Source: Ricinus communis
Taxonomy: Eukaryota; Streptophyta; Magnoliopsida; Malpighiales; Euphorbiaceae
Length of the DNA: 64,000 nt
Reading direction: 5' to 3'
Assembly: GCF_019578655.1 (NCBI RefSeq)
Contig: NC_063265.1
Location: 10,698,501-10,762,500 of the forward strand
In this document: one piece after another, positions 12,849 to 31,505 of the stretch
Position numbering within the stretch: position 1 is the stretch's first letter
How the letters are laid out: each line of letters opens with the position of its first letter
Notes under the pieces: model-generated
Told to the model about the DNA's origin: nothing
Seen by the model: only the letters and a program-made list of their open reading frames with translations
Database searches by the model: none
Position numbers and translations under genes: made by a program

Positions 12849-13408
12849 TTAGTTGGTTCGCCTGATTAATGTAGTTGATAGCTAGTAGATGATAAACTGA
12901 TAAATTAAACCGTTTAATATAATTTTATTAGCAGCTTAACTGATTAATGTAGTTGATAGCTAATAGATAATGACTGATAAATTAAATTGTTTGATATAAT
13001 TTTATTAGCGGTTGCTTTTAATATTTCTAAATGACCAGAAATTTTAAATATAATTTATTTTATTATACTATTTTTAATAATATAATTAAACATATTATTA
13101 TTAATTTTACTTTAACTTAATTTATTTATTATTAAAAATATTGCTAACAGTTATTTTAAAAGTATGAACTGAAATTTAAATCCATCAATATTGTTTTCAA
13201 ATTTTAAATGTCATAATTATTTAATAATTAAATATAATTTTAAAATAATAATTATTTATTATAAATTATAAAAATAATAATATAATATTAATTTAAAATA
13301 AAATATTATTAATAAAAAATAAATATGATAAAATAGTTTTAAAATAAAATTGATACAATTAAATCAGCTATTCCGCTGCTGAAAAAATATCAGCTAAACA
13401 ACTAAACC
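12849..13408. mobile_element. MITE-like element containing a 78-bp tandem duplication
   Basis: The left end reads GCTTAGTTGGTTCGCCTGAT and the complement of the right end reads GGTTTAGTTGTTTAGCTGAT, a plausible imperfect terminal inverted repeat of the hAT-MITE style. Inside, a 78-bp unit starting CTGATTAATGTAGTTGATAG is tandemly repeated at 12862 and 12940 with few differences. The remainder is AT-rich and non-coding. Exact ends and superfamily are inferred. Confidence 0.45.
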
Positions 13409-13429
13409 CAATTTACTTTTAGGCGGGCA

Positions 13430-16114
13430 TGCACGAAAGAGGAAACTGCCTAACAATTTCACAGGGGGCGCCTGTTGATTTGCGAGGGTTTCTTTCTACA
13501 AGTCCGCACCATTACCCTCTTTTTCGCATTCCCGTCTCATCTCATCGTCCTTTCCTCACTTCCCTTTCTCTATTCATATCTCTCTCTCTCTCTCTCTTTC
13601 CTTTGCCCAACAGGAAAAAACACAAAAGGAAAATTGATAAATAGAAGAGTTGTTGAACTCTTCTCCAGGTAAGCTACCAAAATATCGCTAATTTCTCACG
13701 TCCTTTTCACTTTATTTCCAATATTAGATAAACATTTCTCACTTCTTAATTAACCTTTATTAATTCCTTATTATCTATTCGTATTCCCCACATTGCCCTT
13801 TCACTTAAATATTTATTTATTTTTCTCCTCATTTAATATTTCTAACATTCATCTGGCTTCATAAATACATATTTCCAAACTTACCCCAAAATTAGAAAAA
13901 AACAAGAAAAAGGGAAAAACCCCTTCTGTGTCTTGTTATTATTATTATTAAGACCACATGTCCTTATTAGTAATATTAATTTGCGATCATGAAAATAATA
14001 AAAATTATAACTGTACAAAAGGTACCAAAAATGAAATAAAAATTCATTGATTTCCTTTATGCATTCAAAAATTATTTTAGGTTTCTAGAATCATTTTTTT
14101 TTTTTCTGGATTAAAAAGATAATTGGATGTTTGAGAGATTGTTGTTTGAACATTAAGGTCAATAATTTTCTTCCAGATTTACCCTTATCCTCTCTTGTGA
14201 GTTGATTTTATTTTATTATTTTTATTTTTATTACAGATACCTAAATTTTTGTTGATATTGATTCTAGGGTTCGTTTATTCTTGATTTTTGTTTTCTGTTG
14301 TTGTTGATGATGTCTGAAAGGTCTTGTTTGTCATATTTGGATTTGTGAGTGCCCTTTTCAACAGCGATGTTTTTCTTTTTTCTTTTTAGCTCTAGGAAAA
14401 ATTGGTTCTTACTTTCATCCCATCTGGTTTCTAGGGTTAGGATTAGGGCTAGATCTACCAATAATAGATTCAATTATTTCTAAGAAAAAGATTGAAAATA
14501 ATTTTTTTTGGAAATTAGGTTTTCAACTTTTCTACTTCTATTAATTTTTTAATAATTTGGTTTGTTGCTTCAAACTATGGGTGCAGTGAAACTGGAGATT
14601 GAGCTATTTTCAGTGAACTGGAATTTACAGATTGTGGATCTAATACATGTAAGCTCTATTTTTGTCCTGACTTTATCTAATTTTATCATATGCTTTTCTG
14701 TAACTTAATTTTCTCTTTCTTAATGTTGTATTTGGTACCTTTGGATTTGTTAATAAATTTAGTTCTTAGGCTTTTGGTAACTGGTTGATGGATTTCATTT
14801 TAATGAGGATTTGCATTCTTTAAGATCATGGTAATTATGTATCTTCTCCTTGATGATGTGTTCTGGTTTAGGACGTTTGAAAACTGAAGTACTTCAGTTT
14901 TTTCTTATAATTTAATCATATTAATAAGGTTCAGAAAGCATAATGTATATTGTTTTCTTAGGTGCAAAATAACTTTGATTGCACAGTGGTACTATGATGC
15001 AAGTGTAACTGCTGTATGTTCTTTTCAACGATATAGTCATATTTTGATAATTTTTGTTTCTGTTTCTGTTTGTCTCAATTCTCTTGTTTCTTTCTGTTTT
15101 AAAATAAGATTAAGGCAAATGCTCACTGTGTGGTATTTGGACAAATATATAAAGATGTATAGATTCAAGGGATGGGGAGGGGAAGCATGACTTGAGCTCT
15201 CATTGTCTGCAGGGCCTGCATAAAGGATTGGAACCCAAACTGAACTGCTAGTTTAATGGCTAATACTAGATACATCCAGAATGATTATAACATATCTTTA
15301 TTTCTTGTCGTCCTTAAGTTGAAAATTATTTGACAGGATAAAAATATTAGTTGGTGTTTGGCATGAATCCAGTGTGATTGACATGGGAAAATTGAACAAA
15401 ATGAACTGTGAAAAGGGTGTTGGTACTCGGTCTCTTCAGTGGTTTTTGGTGCCACATTATAATTTTCCCCTTATCTTGTCTTTGTCAATTTCTATTGCTA
15501 TTTAATATGTTAGAACAGATTGAATTGAGAATAGGACTTCATCTGTTAAACAGTTCGAAAACCTACTTGACATTATCATTTCTGAGAGGTTTGTCATTTG
15601 TATAAATAAAATGTTGGTTTTATGCTCGTTGAAAAGGTGATTGCATGTATTAAAGAGTGATGTTGAGGTTTTCTGGTTGAGAGATATTGAATTAGAATGG
15701 CTTTGTAATCTCAAGATATCACAATATGGTTATATGTCAACCAAGTTACAAAACGATGATTTAATGAATGCAATGAATCCACAATGCTTTGGTTGCATTA
15801 TTATGTTTGGCATGGATGTTGTTTCATAAATTCTCTTGATAGTGGAGTAGGTTAAATATAGCAAGGACGTTGATGAAAACTGTTCCATAAAGTTCTTTAA
15901 AAATTAGTATCCATTTTCTTATGACATATTGCATGGATCAGATATATCATGGTAAATTATGTAGAAACTTTTCCTTTTGAGAAACTACATGTGGATGTTA
16001 ATGCATGGATTCAGGCTTATATGATATTGGATATTTAAGCTGTTTATTTGTCTACAAGTGTGTAAAAATCTGAGTTGCAACTAATATTCTATTTTTATAT
16101 GCATCACAGTATTG
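13430..16114 (+). other. JMJ16 spliced 5' leader (probable untranslated exons and introns)
   Basis: The DNA from about 13430 changes to a C/T-rich leader style, with a CT run at 13579-13596, and ends in a strong donor CCAG|GTAAGC at 13668/13669. A second probable untranslated exon is 14587-14648, with acceptor GTGCAG and donor CAT|GTAAGC. The first coding exon opens after an acceptor CACAG at 16109, five bases before the ATG. The leader introns would be about 0.9 and 1.5 kb. Two TAGGGTT motifs lie in the first intron (near 14267 and 14433). Only the first donor and last acceptor are well supported. Confidence 0.55.
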
Positions 16115-23000
<6,886 letters not shown>

Positions 23001-24151
23001 TTCGATAAAAATCTGGTGGTTTCACGATGCTCTCTTGAGACTAAAAAAATCAGGCAGCCTTGCAATTTTTTTGACTGTAAATTCCAAATCCTCTTCTCTC
23101 GCCATGCACATACATCTCCATTCATTCTACCCAATTCTTTTACTTAAGAGATGACAACGAAAAGGAAAAAGAATTCTTTTTTTTTTTTTCTCCCATGTAA
23201 TTCTTCTTCATAGTGGCCATTCATAACAAGGAAGAAGCTGGAAATTTTACTCCCAGTATTCAAGACATTTTGCCCACTACTACCCTCTAAACAGTCGGGA
23301 CCCTCAGATGCTTAGGGAGTTTAGTTTATTCTGACGACATAATGTTTAACTTTCTAGAGACTAAGAAATCAATTTTAATTGTTTTGAACACTTTATTAGG
23401 ATGTTATGGACTTTAGCTTGATTACGCCTATACTCATTTTACTTTTAACATCATATTTCTGTTATATTATGTTGGCTTGACAATGTCAAATTGTATCCAT
23501 CACTCTTTCAACGCTTGTATGCTCTCTAAATAGTCAGGCGTGTCCCTGTCTCTAACAAGTGTGGAGGAGAGCACAAACTTAAAAGATTTGAAGAAACCCA
23601 TTCAAGAAATATGTCAATGAGAAGTTTGTTTGATAAGTTTAATAATATTTTTTTTAATCTTTATAGAGAAATCTTTTTTATTTTATTTTATAGATAAACG
23701 GGTTAAAATTTATCTTTCTTGAAAACTGAGAGAATCATCCTGTTTGTGGCCAATATACTTTCTACACAATTCCTATATGTTACCTTTTAACTATATTAAC
23801 AAAGTATAATGCAGTACCTAATTAGAGTATTTTCTTAGAAAAAAAAATGTTAGAAAATAATTGCATCAAGTTAAAATATTTAAATCTCTTAATTTATATG
23901 TAAAAAGGGCCTATGAAGTTGGGATTAATTTATAGAGTCCATAAAAAAATATTTAGCATAATATTTAACAAATAAAAATGAGTTGCACATGGAAATCAAT
24001 ATCATTATTATATTTAATGGCTACCCGATTTCTCCTGAAATATAGTTTCTGATTTGCTCCCCTAAATAGTATAGAATGCAAATCTCAATTCCTTTCTCCA
24101 TCAAACACACAGCAAAGAGAAGTCCAAATAAATCCAAGGGCCTGTAAATTT

Positions 24152-24297
24152 CCACGTGGGGTGGAAATAACAAATAAACTCGTAAGACGAGGCAAAGAGT
24201 GAGTGGGGGGGAGGCGAGAATTGTCTGTTCCCGACATAGAGTACAGGTGTCCACGTGGGCGACTGAGAGAGGTGGGGACCAAAAGAGTGTGCACGTG
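24152..24297. promoter_or_regulatory. Cluster of three CACGTG G-boxes
   Basis: Perfect G-boxes occur at 24152-24159 (CCACGTGG), 24251-24258 (CCACGTGG) and 24292-24297 (CACGTG, as GCACGTGTCA, an ABRE-like context). The surrounding ~300 bases are GC-richer than the AT-rich DNA on both sides. G-boxes bind bHLH and bZIP factors. No gene start is visible nearby, so it may be a distal element or the promoter of an unrecognised transcript. Confidence 0.4.
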
Positions 24298-27200
24298 TCA
24301 AGAGTTTGATAGACCGTAGATTGCGGGATCTTTTGTGGTACGGACATAAGTGCATTGGGGTCAGTGCTTTTGTATGCGTGACAAAAGACAAGATGGTTTT
24401 GGTGGTTGGGCTCTTTTTATTACTCCCTCACTCCTAATTTTAATCCTCTTATCTCTTCTGTATTTATATTAAGAAATTTAATATCCTTAATTTTTTTTTG
24501 TATTCTCTTTATTATATGTTTTGTTTTAAAAATATTATTACATCATATATATAAATTAATAAAAGATATCCTTAACCATTATTTACTATATTAACAATTA
24601 TAAATATATGAACTGAATCTGGAAACAAATTAACAAAAATATTATCAGTATATATAAAATGTTACTTTTTATTGTAAAGAGCAACATTTATATTTACTTT
24701 TTATAATAAAATATGTAATATATATAAAAAAAAATCCTCCAACACGAATTAAATTTGGGATTTAATTGCTTAAGAATAGGGGACAGTTTGGTGTGTCACT
24801 TCCCATCTCTGCGGTATACAAAAACTAAAGAGCAGAAACACGCGACGCCCAGTGCGTATTACGTTGCACAGAGAATACATACATTCGATATTGTCCACGT
24901 ATAATCATAAAATTGGTTTAATGGATCCACTAACCTAATCATGGTTTCGAAAAATGCGTTTAAATACTAGTTATAACAATTAATCACGTAATTAAATTCC
25001 TTATTACACTTTTAACAACAGAAAGAACATAAAGAAAGAGTTTAGAGATTAGCTTATTATTGTTATTTCACATTTGACCCTAGTGGGTAATAACATAGAT
25101 AATTAGGGGGATGTAATATGTTGATAGCAGTATAAGAATCATTTATTTGGTGAGTAAGATGGTTGATTGTCAAAGGGGTGTTCGTCCCTTTGCTGTTGGG
25201 TTTGGGAACAGGATCCTTCTCACCACAGGAAACGTTTTAGCCCTTCTTCCTGCCTTCTTCCAATCATTCACCTTATGTAAAATTTTATTAATTAATTAAA
25301 ATCCGTCTTATTTTGTATTCTGAATTACGTGTTTAATGATATTTTCTTATCTAATTTAAATATATATTTTCATCTATACATTAAACCGATAGATAATGAA
25401 TACATCAAACTTTTTAGCCCTTTTTTTTCTTTGGTATTTATAATCATCAATTTCTTCAATTACATTAAAAAAAACTTGGTCAGGACCCATGTCGACCGAT
25501 CTTTATGTTTCAATATTATTATTATTATTATTATAGATCACTATAACATAGCAAATGAATTTTGGCTTCATAGTAGTCTCTTTTTATTTTATGATCGAGA
25601 TGAACATTTCTTCTGGTAATGTCTTTCTAAGAATTCAAGTGAGATAATACCTGCTCGGAGAATAAACAAATTTTTGGTTTGATATCACTCCATTTCGATG
25701 GACTGAAAAATTTCAATATATTTGTGATCATTATAATAAAAATCAAAGTTATCTATAAAATTAAATGTTTTTAGGAGTTATAATTTTGAGAAAGAGACAG
25801 TCCTTATTCGTAAAAACAAAAGGAAAGCAAAATCGCTTGATAGATGCAATATTTTATTTTATTTTTTACATTATCTTTCGTCTAAATCAATTTCATAAAT
25901 TTTTATAAAATCTATTTGCAAATATATATATTTTATGTATTTATTTGAATTCTATTTTATTAATTTTTCACAATTTGATATAATCAAACTAAGTTCGATT
26001 CGATTTGTAAAATTATCAATTCAGTCTTTGTAAGATCATTTTTTATTATTATAATACTACCTTCAATTCAAATTATATTCTTTATTCTTTTGTTCATTTT
26101 TCTCTTTTATCTCTTCAACTCTAAATTAATTTTTAAATAACTATCCATTTGCTACGAATCACATTAAATAGAAAATTCATTTTCAAATAAAATATATTTT
26201 ATATAAGATTTTAATTAGGGACCATTAAATTTACAAACGGTCTCCCTAATCTCAAATTTAATTTTTATCACCATCACAACACCCACCAAAAAAAGAAAAA
26301 GAAAAAAAAGTAACAATTATTACGTAGACGGCCAACTAAAAGAAATGAGCTCAATTAGCAAACAGTTTATCATATTTTTCTTTAGTTTGAGGTAATTAAA
26401 TTAAGTATGGATCATGATCAAGAAATTTAATGGCAAGCACAGAAGAATTTTTAATTTTAGTAGTAAATTCGCAGAAACACATAGGGCTGCAACTATGCTG
26501 CACAAAATTATGATTCTGACTTAAACATTCTTAGACTGGGATATGTAATTTTTATAGCAATACAAATCTAATATCTTGCATATGGGTTTAGGAAGATCAT
26601 CCTTCTGTAAACTAAATTGCATCGAAATTCTTAGTTAGTCTTCGTTTATGTTCCAATTTATATACCAAACTCAAAAAATAATTGACAGATATTTATTGAG
26701 TTTAAATAATAGGGCGTATGACAATCATTTAATGCAAAATATAAAATATTTACATATATGTGTCATTTTCCTATTTGTTGCGGTGTATACATCTCACCTA
26801 AATAAGGAATTTTTCATATTGTAAATATCTTGATCCTATAAATTTTTTAGTGCTTTGTACCGTAATAATTTCTTATACTCATCACTGCCCCAAAATTTCA
26901 GACAATTGAAGCGTTATTAGATAGTATTTCCCAATTTATGGAACACCAATTTTTGTTGAAGCTGCTTCAAAATCAGTGCAATTTGCAAACTCAAGAAACT
27001 TATTATCTAATATTTAATACAAAGCTACGAAATGGCAAAATATTAATGCTCTTAAGCCACATTGACCAAACTAACTAGTATTTTAATTGACTTAACAACT
27101 AAGTTTTTATCACTAATTAATAGAACAAGATGCTTTTCCATATCTACGCCTATTGTTTTTAACATATGTGCACTAATAATGACATTAAGCCGACTGGTTG

Positions 27201-27418
27201 TGGGAAAGAATTTCACCAAAACATGCCCTCATTAGACATTGTTCGTGTATTTGCCCTCACATGCCTGCTATATGCAATGGGTTACTATATACCTGATACT
27301 TACTTTAGATATCTGCAAGCATGGGTTTTTTCGATAATGCATTGATGCTAAAATTAAATAACAAGCATAAGTAAAGAGAGATCTTAGGCTAAAACTAGAT
27401 TTCTCACATAATATATAC

Positions 27419-27421
<3 letters not shown>

Positions 27422-27468
<47 letters not shown>
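27422..27468. repeat. (TA)n microsatellite, 47 bases
   Basis: An uninterrupted alternating A/T run in intergenic DNA between JMJ16 and LSH. Confidence 0.95.
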
Positions 27469-27472
<4 letters not shown>

Positions 27473-30106
27473 AAGACCGTAAGAAAGGTCAACTCCCAAC
27501 TTTTGATCTAAACGAAATAAAAGATTTATTAAAAACTTTTACTCTTGGATAAGCACTCCAAGACATAATATGTAGTCTCGGTACCGATCTTAGGCCAAAG
27601 GAATTCTAATGATAATGAAAAATTTTTGATATCACGTTACTAGAATCTAGACTAGATACACATTTCTAATCTACTAGACACTTACAATAGAATTGCGGAT
27701 ACAGCTACGCCAGGAAAAAAGAAAAAAATAAAAGAGAATATATATTTCTCTTTCTTAATTATCACTCTCGACGGACATGTATAAACTTCTCAATCTCACA
27801 TTTGGAAAAGATACTTTTCATTGAGTAAACAGTTATGTTGTTAATTTGAGTTCAGATCACTAACTTGACATCGAAAAGCCTATTGAACATAAAGTCTGTT
27901 GGCTCCTCTGACCCTTGCTCTTAGTATTTTACAGTGTTTGTGGATTGGAATCTCAGCCTAGCCTGAATCGAAACCATCACACACACACATATATATAAAC
28001 TCTTGCTATATGCTGTTACTGTATATCTGATTTTTAAATTCCTTAGTGTCTATCAGCAAAGAATCAACTTGAGGGTCAAGCAGCGTGCCAAATAAATGAA
28101 GAGAAAACAAAGCTCAAGCAATTGAGTCAGGTGCAAATGATATCCACGAATCTACAATTTCAATGTGAAAAAAAAAGAAATTACAAAGGAGAGACAATAA
28201 ACAAGGCTATACAATAGCAAAAGAGAAAAGAAAGAAGATGTAATGAGTTTCTGATCACACACGTGATAGTTTCTAGCTACAAAAAAGTCAAGCACAACTA
28301 GTTATACTGCTAAAGGATTTATCCTTATGCGATCAACATTTCTGATCTAAATAAAAATGTTAATTACAAGGATATATATATATTTAAAAAAATATTAAGA
28401 AATGAACGCATGTTTAAATTGAACTAATCGTATAGCAATCATGCTTCTCTATTTATTAATAAAAAAATTTACCAATGTTATTATACGATTAGGTCTATCT
28501 ATAAACAAAGCAGTAGACAGTCAAACATGAACTGGGTGACCCTATATTTTATTGTGAAGCAATCAGACTAAGCACCTAAACAAGAGAACTACAAGGGCAA
28601 AAGAAACCCTAAAGCAGCTGGAGTAAAATATGCAAATAATTAACACAATGGTATGGCGTAAAGGGAATTCAAACTCTAATCTGACTAATAAAGTATTTAA
28701 CTTTGACAATTAGCTGCAATGAGATTTGATCCAATAGTAATATATATGCCGCCAAGATTTAATCAAGATCAAGAAGAAAACATCATAGTAGCTAACATCA
28801 CTTAAATTATATCAGCAGTCTCTACAAAGCACACACCTAAGTCCTCCCCACTTAAAATTATAAAGAGCATCTCTCCTCAGTATTCTTTCAAAGAATATTA
28901 TAGTAGCGAGTCTTGCAAAGGTGTGACCCTAAATCATATACTTCCAAAAAGACAATCCAGCATGAACAAAACAAACCATTAAAAAGAAATAATAATAATA
29001 ATAATAAAGAAGAGAAAAAGGAAACCATATCGTTAATCAAGTTTAAATGTCTGTCGGTCCAGTTGGATTATAAAAATAGCCACCCAAATTCTCAAAAAAT
29101 ACATTTCTTTATGCTAGCCTTTGCATATGCAATTCTTTTAAGTATAGTTTGTAGCATGTGTGTTTTTGGCTGGCATCAATATTAGAAGGGCTAAATCTAA
29201 GTTTTTGTCTTTTTGCCTAAATTTAGAGTCCTTCACATTATCTTTAAATGGATACCTAACCGACTTCACTGTTTATAGGCTCGTGAACTTCCACCACCTC
29301 TCGAAATGTTGCATCTTTCAGAAGGAATATTTCACATTCTAGGTTAGATCTTTGGAAATTTTCAAATAAAGAGAAAGGCACCTCAATTTGCCTAAGCTAG
29401 AGATTGGTGTCTACTATAATATATTATTATATAAAGAACTGACACTAATTGTCTACTACTCATCATATACTTCTCCATTCAAATAAATGAACTGTAACAT
29501 CATGAGCAACTACAATGTGCCAATCATTTAGGATATCTTCTTGACAAGTGAATTTTCATTTATCAGTTTTATTTTAATTTTTTGGACAGAACAAATAACA
29601 TTCGTTTCCAACTGCACACAGAAGCAAGATTATGAAGAGGATAAATAAGAGCTAACAAGGCACTTAAAAGATTTCGTGTGCTAGTAGTACAAATCCATTC
29701 ATGATCACAGGTATATATGTAGCATAACTTGCCATCATCATCATTTCTGCTACTATCACTGATAGAATTTCACTATTACTACAACTACTTACTTACTTGG
29801 TACTAGCTCATTACCAGGCCGCTTGTCCCTTAAATAGTAGTTCCAATGGTACCCACAAATCTAAGCGTATGCTTGTAGAAAGCAAAGCAAAGTTCATCAT
29901 CATATAACCATCTCTTTATAAGCTTAAAAAAAAAAAAAAACCCAAACAAATAAAATAAAAATAAAAAGAACAGGCAAAATAAATATACCCATATGGATAA
30001 AGCTGCTAGCTGCTGAAATGAGATGAGCCCACAAACTTATATTATATATATTGCTTCTCCAATGCAAATCTTCTTCCATGTCTATATTGATTTAACTCTT
30101 TCTTTT

Positions 30107-30703
30107 CTAGCCTGCAACTGAATCAGGAGGTGGTGGTGCTGCTGGTGGCACTGGTGTTGATGTTGTCTTTGGTTTAGGCCTTTTTCTTTTCTTTTCATAA
30201 CTAACACCTCTTGCTTTTGCTTGAAAATCTCTGACTTCCCTTAAATATATCCTTACAGCTCTTGCACCAAACGGGTTCCCTTCAGGTCTGCCTCCATGTT
30301 CTTCATAAGCTGCTCTGAGTCGTCCAATGAGTGCATCAAGGCTGCCCCATGCTTGGCGAAGAGGACACGGACAGGGTGCTGGTGGATTAGGGATCCCGAA
30401 GAATGGACAAGTTTGGTTATGAACTTTGGTCTTGCCAAATTGATCAAGATACCTAAGGAATTCAAGAACATGAGCACCACTGCACATGGGGAGTGAAAGA
30501 GGTGGCCTGTGATTCCTTAGATATTGGCAGAAAGTGTTCCAGTCCCTTCTCTTCTGGTTCTCATACCTGCTTGGAGTTGAAGCTGGAGATGTGGTGGTTG
30601 TTGGTGAGGTGATGGCGTTGGTGGCGGTGTTGGTGGTGATTGTACCTCCACCCATTATTGGGCTTGAAAAAGTGGGGTTTGCTGAAGAGGAAGCTAAATC
30701 CAT
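30107..30703 (-). CDS. ALOG-domain transcriptional regulator (LSH3/LSH4 type), intronless
   Basis: A single exon encodes 198 residues from [20 protein letters not shown]. After a Thr/Ser-rich N-terminus of about 45 residues comes a complete ALOG domain (about 47-175): [20 protein letters not shown], then the Cys/His zinc-ribbon insert [19 protein letters not shown], then [19 protein letters not shown] and [20 protein letters not shown], which includes the basic nuclear localisation signal. A Pro-rich tail ends [13 protein letters not shown] proteins are plant-specific DNA-binding factors derived from tyrosine-recombinase-like folds. They act in nuclei of boundary and meristem cells to restrain differentiation, for example Arabidopsis LSH3/4 and rice G1. 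An upstream in-frame ATG at 30778 would add 25 hydrophobic/basic residues not typical of the family, so 30703 is preferred. The exact LSH number cannot be told. Confidence 0.93.
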   Translation of the reverse strand: MDLASSSANPTFSSPIMGGGTITTNTATNAITSPTTTTSPASTPSRYENQKRRDWNTFCQYLRNHRPPLSLPMCSGAHVLEFLRYLDQFGKTKVHNQTCPFFGIPNPPAPCPCPLRQAWGSLDALIGRLRAAYEEHGGRPEGNPFGARAVRIYLREVRDFQAKARGVSYEKKRKRPKPKTTSTPVPPAAPPPPDSVAG

Positions 30704-31505
30704 GTAAAATAAATATGACAAAAAGAAAAGTGCTGGGATTAGGGTTTTCTTTCTTTCTTTTATCAGGATCTTGCTCAAAAAAATGATCTTGCTCTAAGGT
30801 TGTTCTGCTTCTTGTGATGCTCTTCTTCTTAGCAAACAGTTTTTCTTTTCTCCCTTTGTTTCTTGATTTGTAAGAGAAGATGAATCAATCAAGAACCCTA
30901 GTAAAGAAAGAGAAGAAGAAAGTAGAGATAACACAGAGGCAGTTTCGTGATTTCCAGTTAGGGAGCAGGGATAATACTGTATTCTCCTCGAACGGAAAAG
31001 AGCGAAACCTTTGTAGTTATACTCTTTGCCACTGTAAAAGCAATGGGTATTTCTGTCTTGAGGATTTGATATGTAATGAAACACAAAAATAGCCAAAAAA
31101 GGGATCAGCGAGGAAGAATTTGCATGGCATATCATTCAAAGAGGGGGGGAGCTTTTGAAATTGATGGTGTTAAAGAAGAGAAATAAAAATCCTGAAGGGA
31201 AATAACAAAAGATTCTCTCTAAAGGAAGAGAGTGGCTTAGCAGTCTGCAAGAAATCTTGAAAAGACTGCAGTTATTGGTGGATGATTTCTGAAATATGCT
31301 TAAAGAGAAGATCAGATCATCAGATTTTCTTTCCAGGAAAAGAGCAAGCAACTCAAGTTAACACTGTAGATAAAGTTAGAAAAAGGGACTGGAATAAATT
31401 GAGTGAGAGAAGGAGAGAGAGAGAGAGATAGTCAAGTAGCCTCATTGGCTAAGAAAATCCCCACTACTAGTAGTAGTAGCAGTAGTAACAGTAGCAGTAG
31501 GAGTG
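30704..31505 (-). other. LSH upstream leader/promoter with telo-box and simple repeats
   Basis: On the minus strand a telo-box-type sequence AAAACCCTAATC lies at 30738-30749, about 37 bases above the start codon. Further up are a GA/CT tract at about 31411-31428 and a triplet-repeat tract (TAG/CAG type) at about 31463-31505. These are typical of plant 5' leaders and GAGA-like promoter elements, and ALOG genes often have long leaders. The transcription start and any leader intron are not resolvable by eye. Confidence 0.5.

Larger units (their letters stand above)
10440..13420. other. AT-rich spacer between divergent RBM42 and JMJ16
   Basis: About 3 kb with no coding exon. It holds two MITE-like inverted-repeat elements (separate entries at 11149-11745 and 12849-13408) and long A/T stretches. 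A small plus-strand open frame near 12071-12286 has no recognisable similarity and lies in repeat-like DNA. Promoters of both flanking genes must be at the two edges, but no clear TATA box stands out in this composition. Confidence 0.65.
23001..30106. other. Gene-poor spacer between convergent JMJ16 and LSH genes
   Basis: The first ~250 bases are probably JMJ16 3' untranslated sequence, including a T-rich run near 23176. The rest (about 6.8 kb) shows no exon structure of a known family on either strand. It holds a G-box cluster at 24152-24297, a short GC-richer island at about 25150-25260 with a perfect 7-bp hairpin stem (25171-25192), a (TA)n tract at 27422-27468, and an AAT-repeat near 28989-29008. 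The LSH 3' untranslated region should lie just below 30107. Small unknown RNAs cannot be excluded. Confidence 0.6.

Noticed and set aside
13579..13596. CT tract considered as a core promoter Y-patch
   Set aside because: It is more simply explained as leader microsatellite sequence within the first JMJ16 exon; no transcription start evidence is available.
24021..24391. Three overlapping minus-strand open frames of about 70-108 codons
   Set aside because: They overlap each other in different frames, have no family resemblance and no splice context, and coincide with the GC-richer G-box patch, where stops are rarer by composition.
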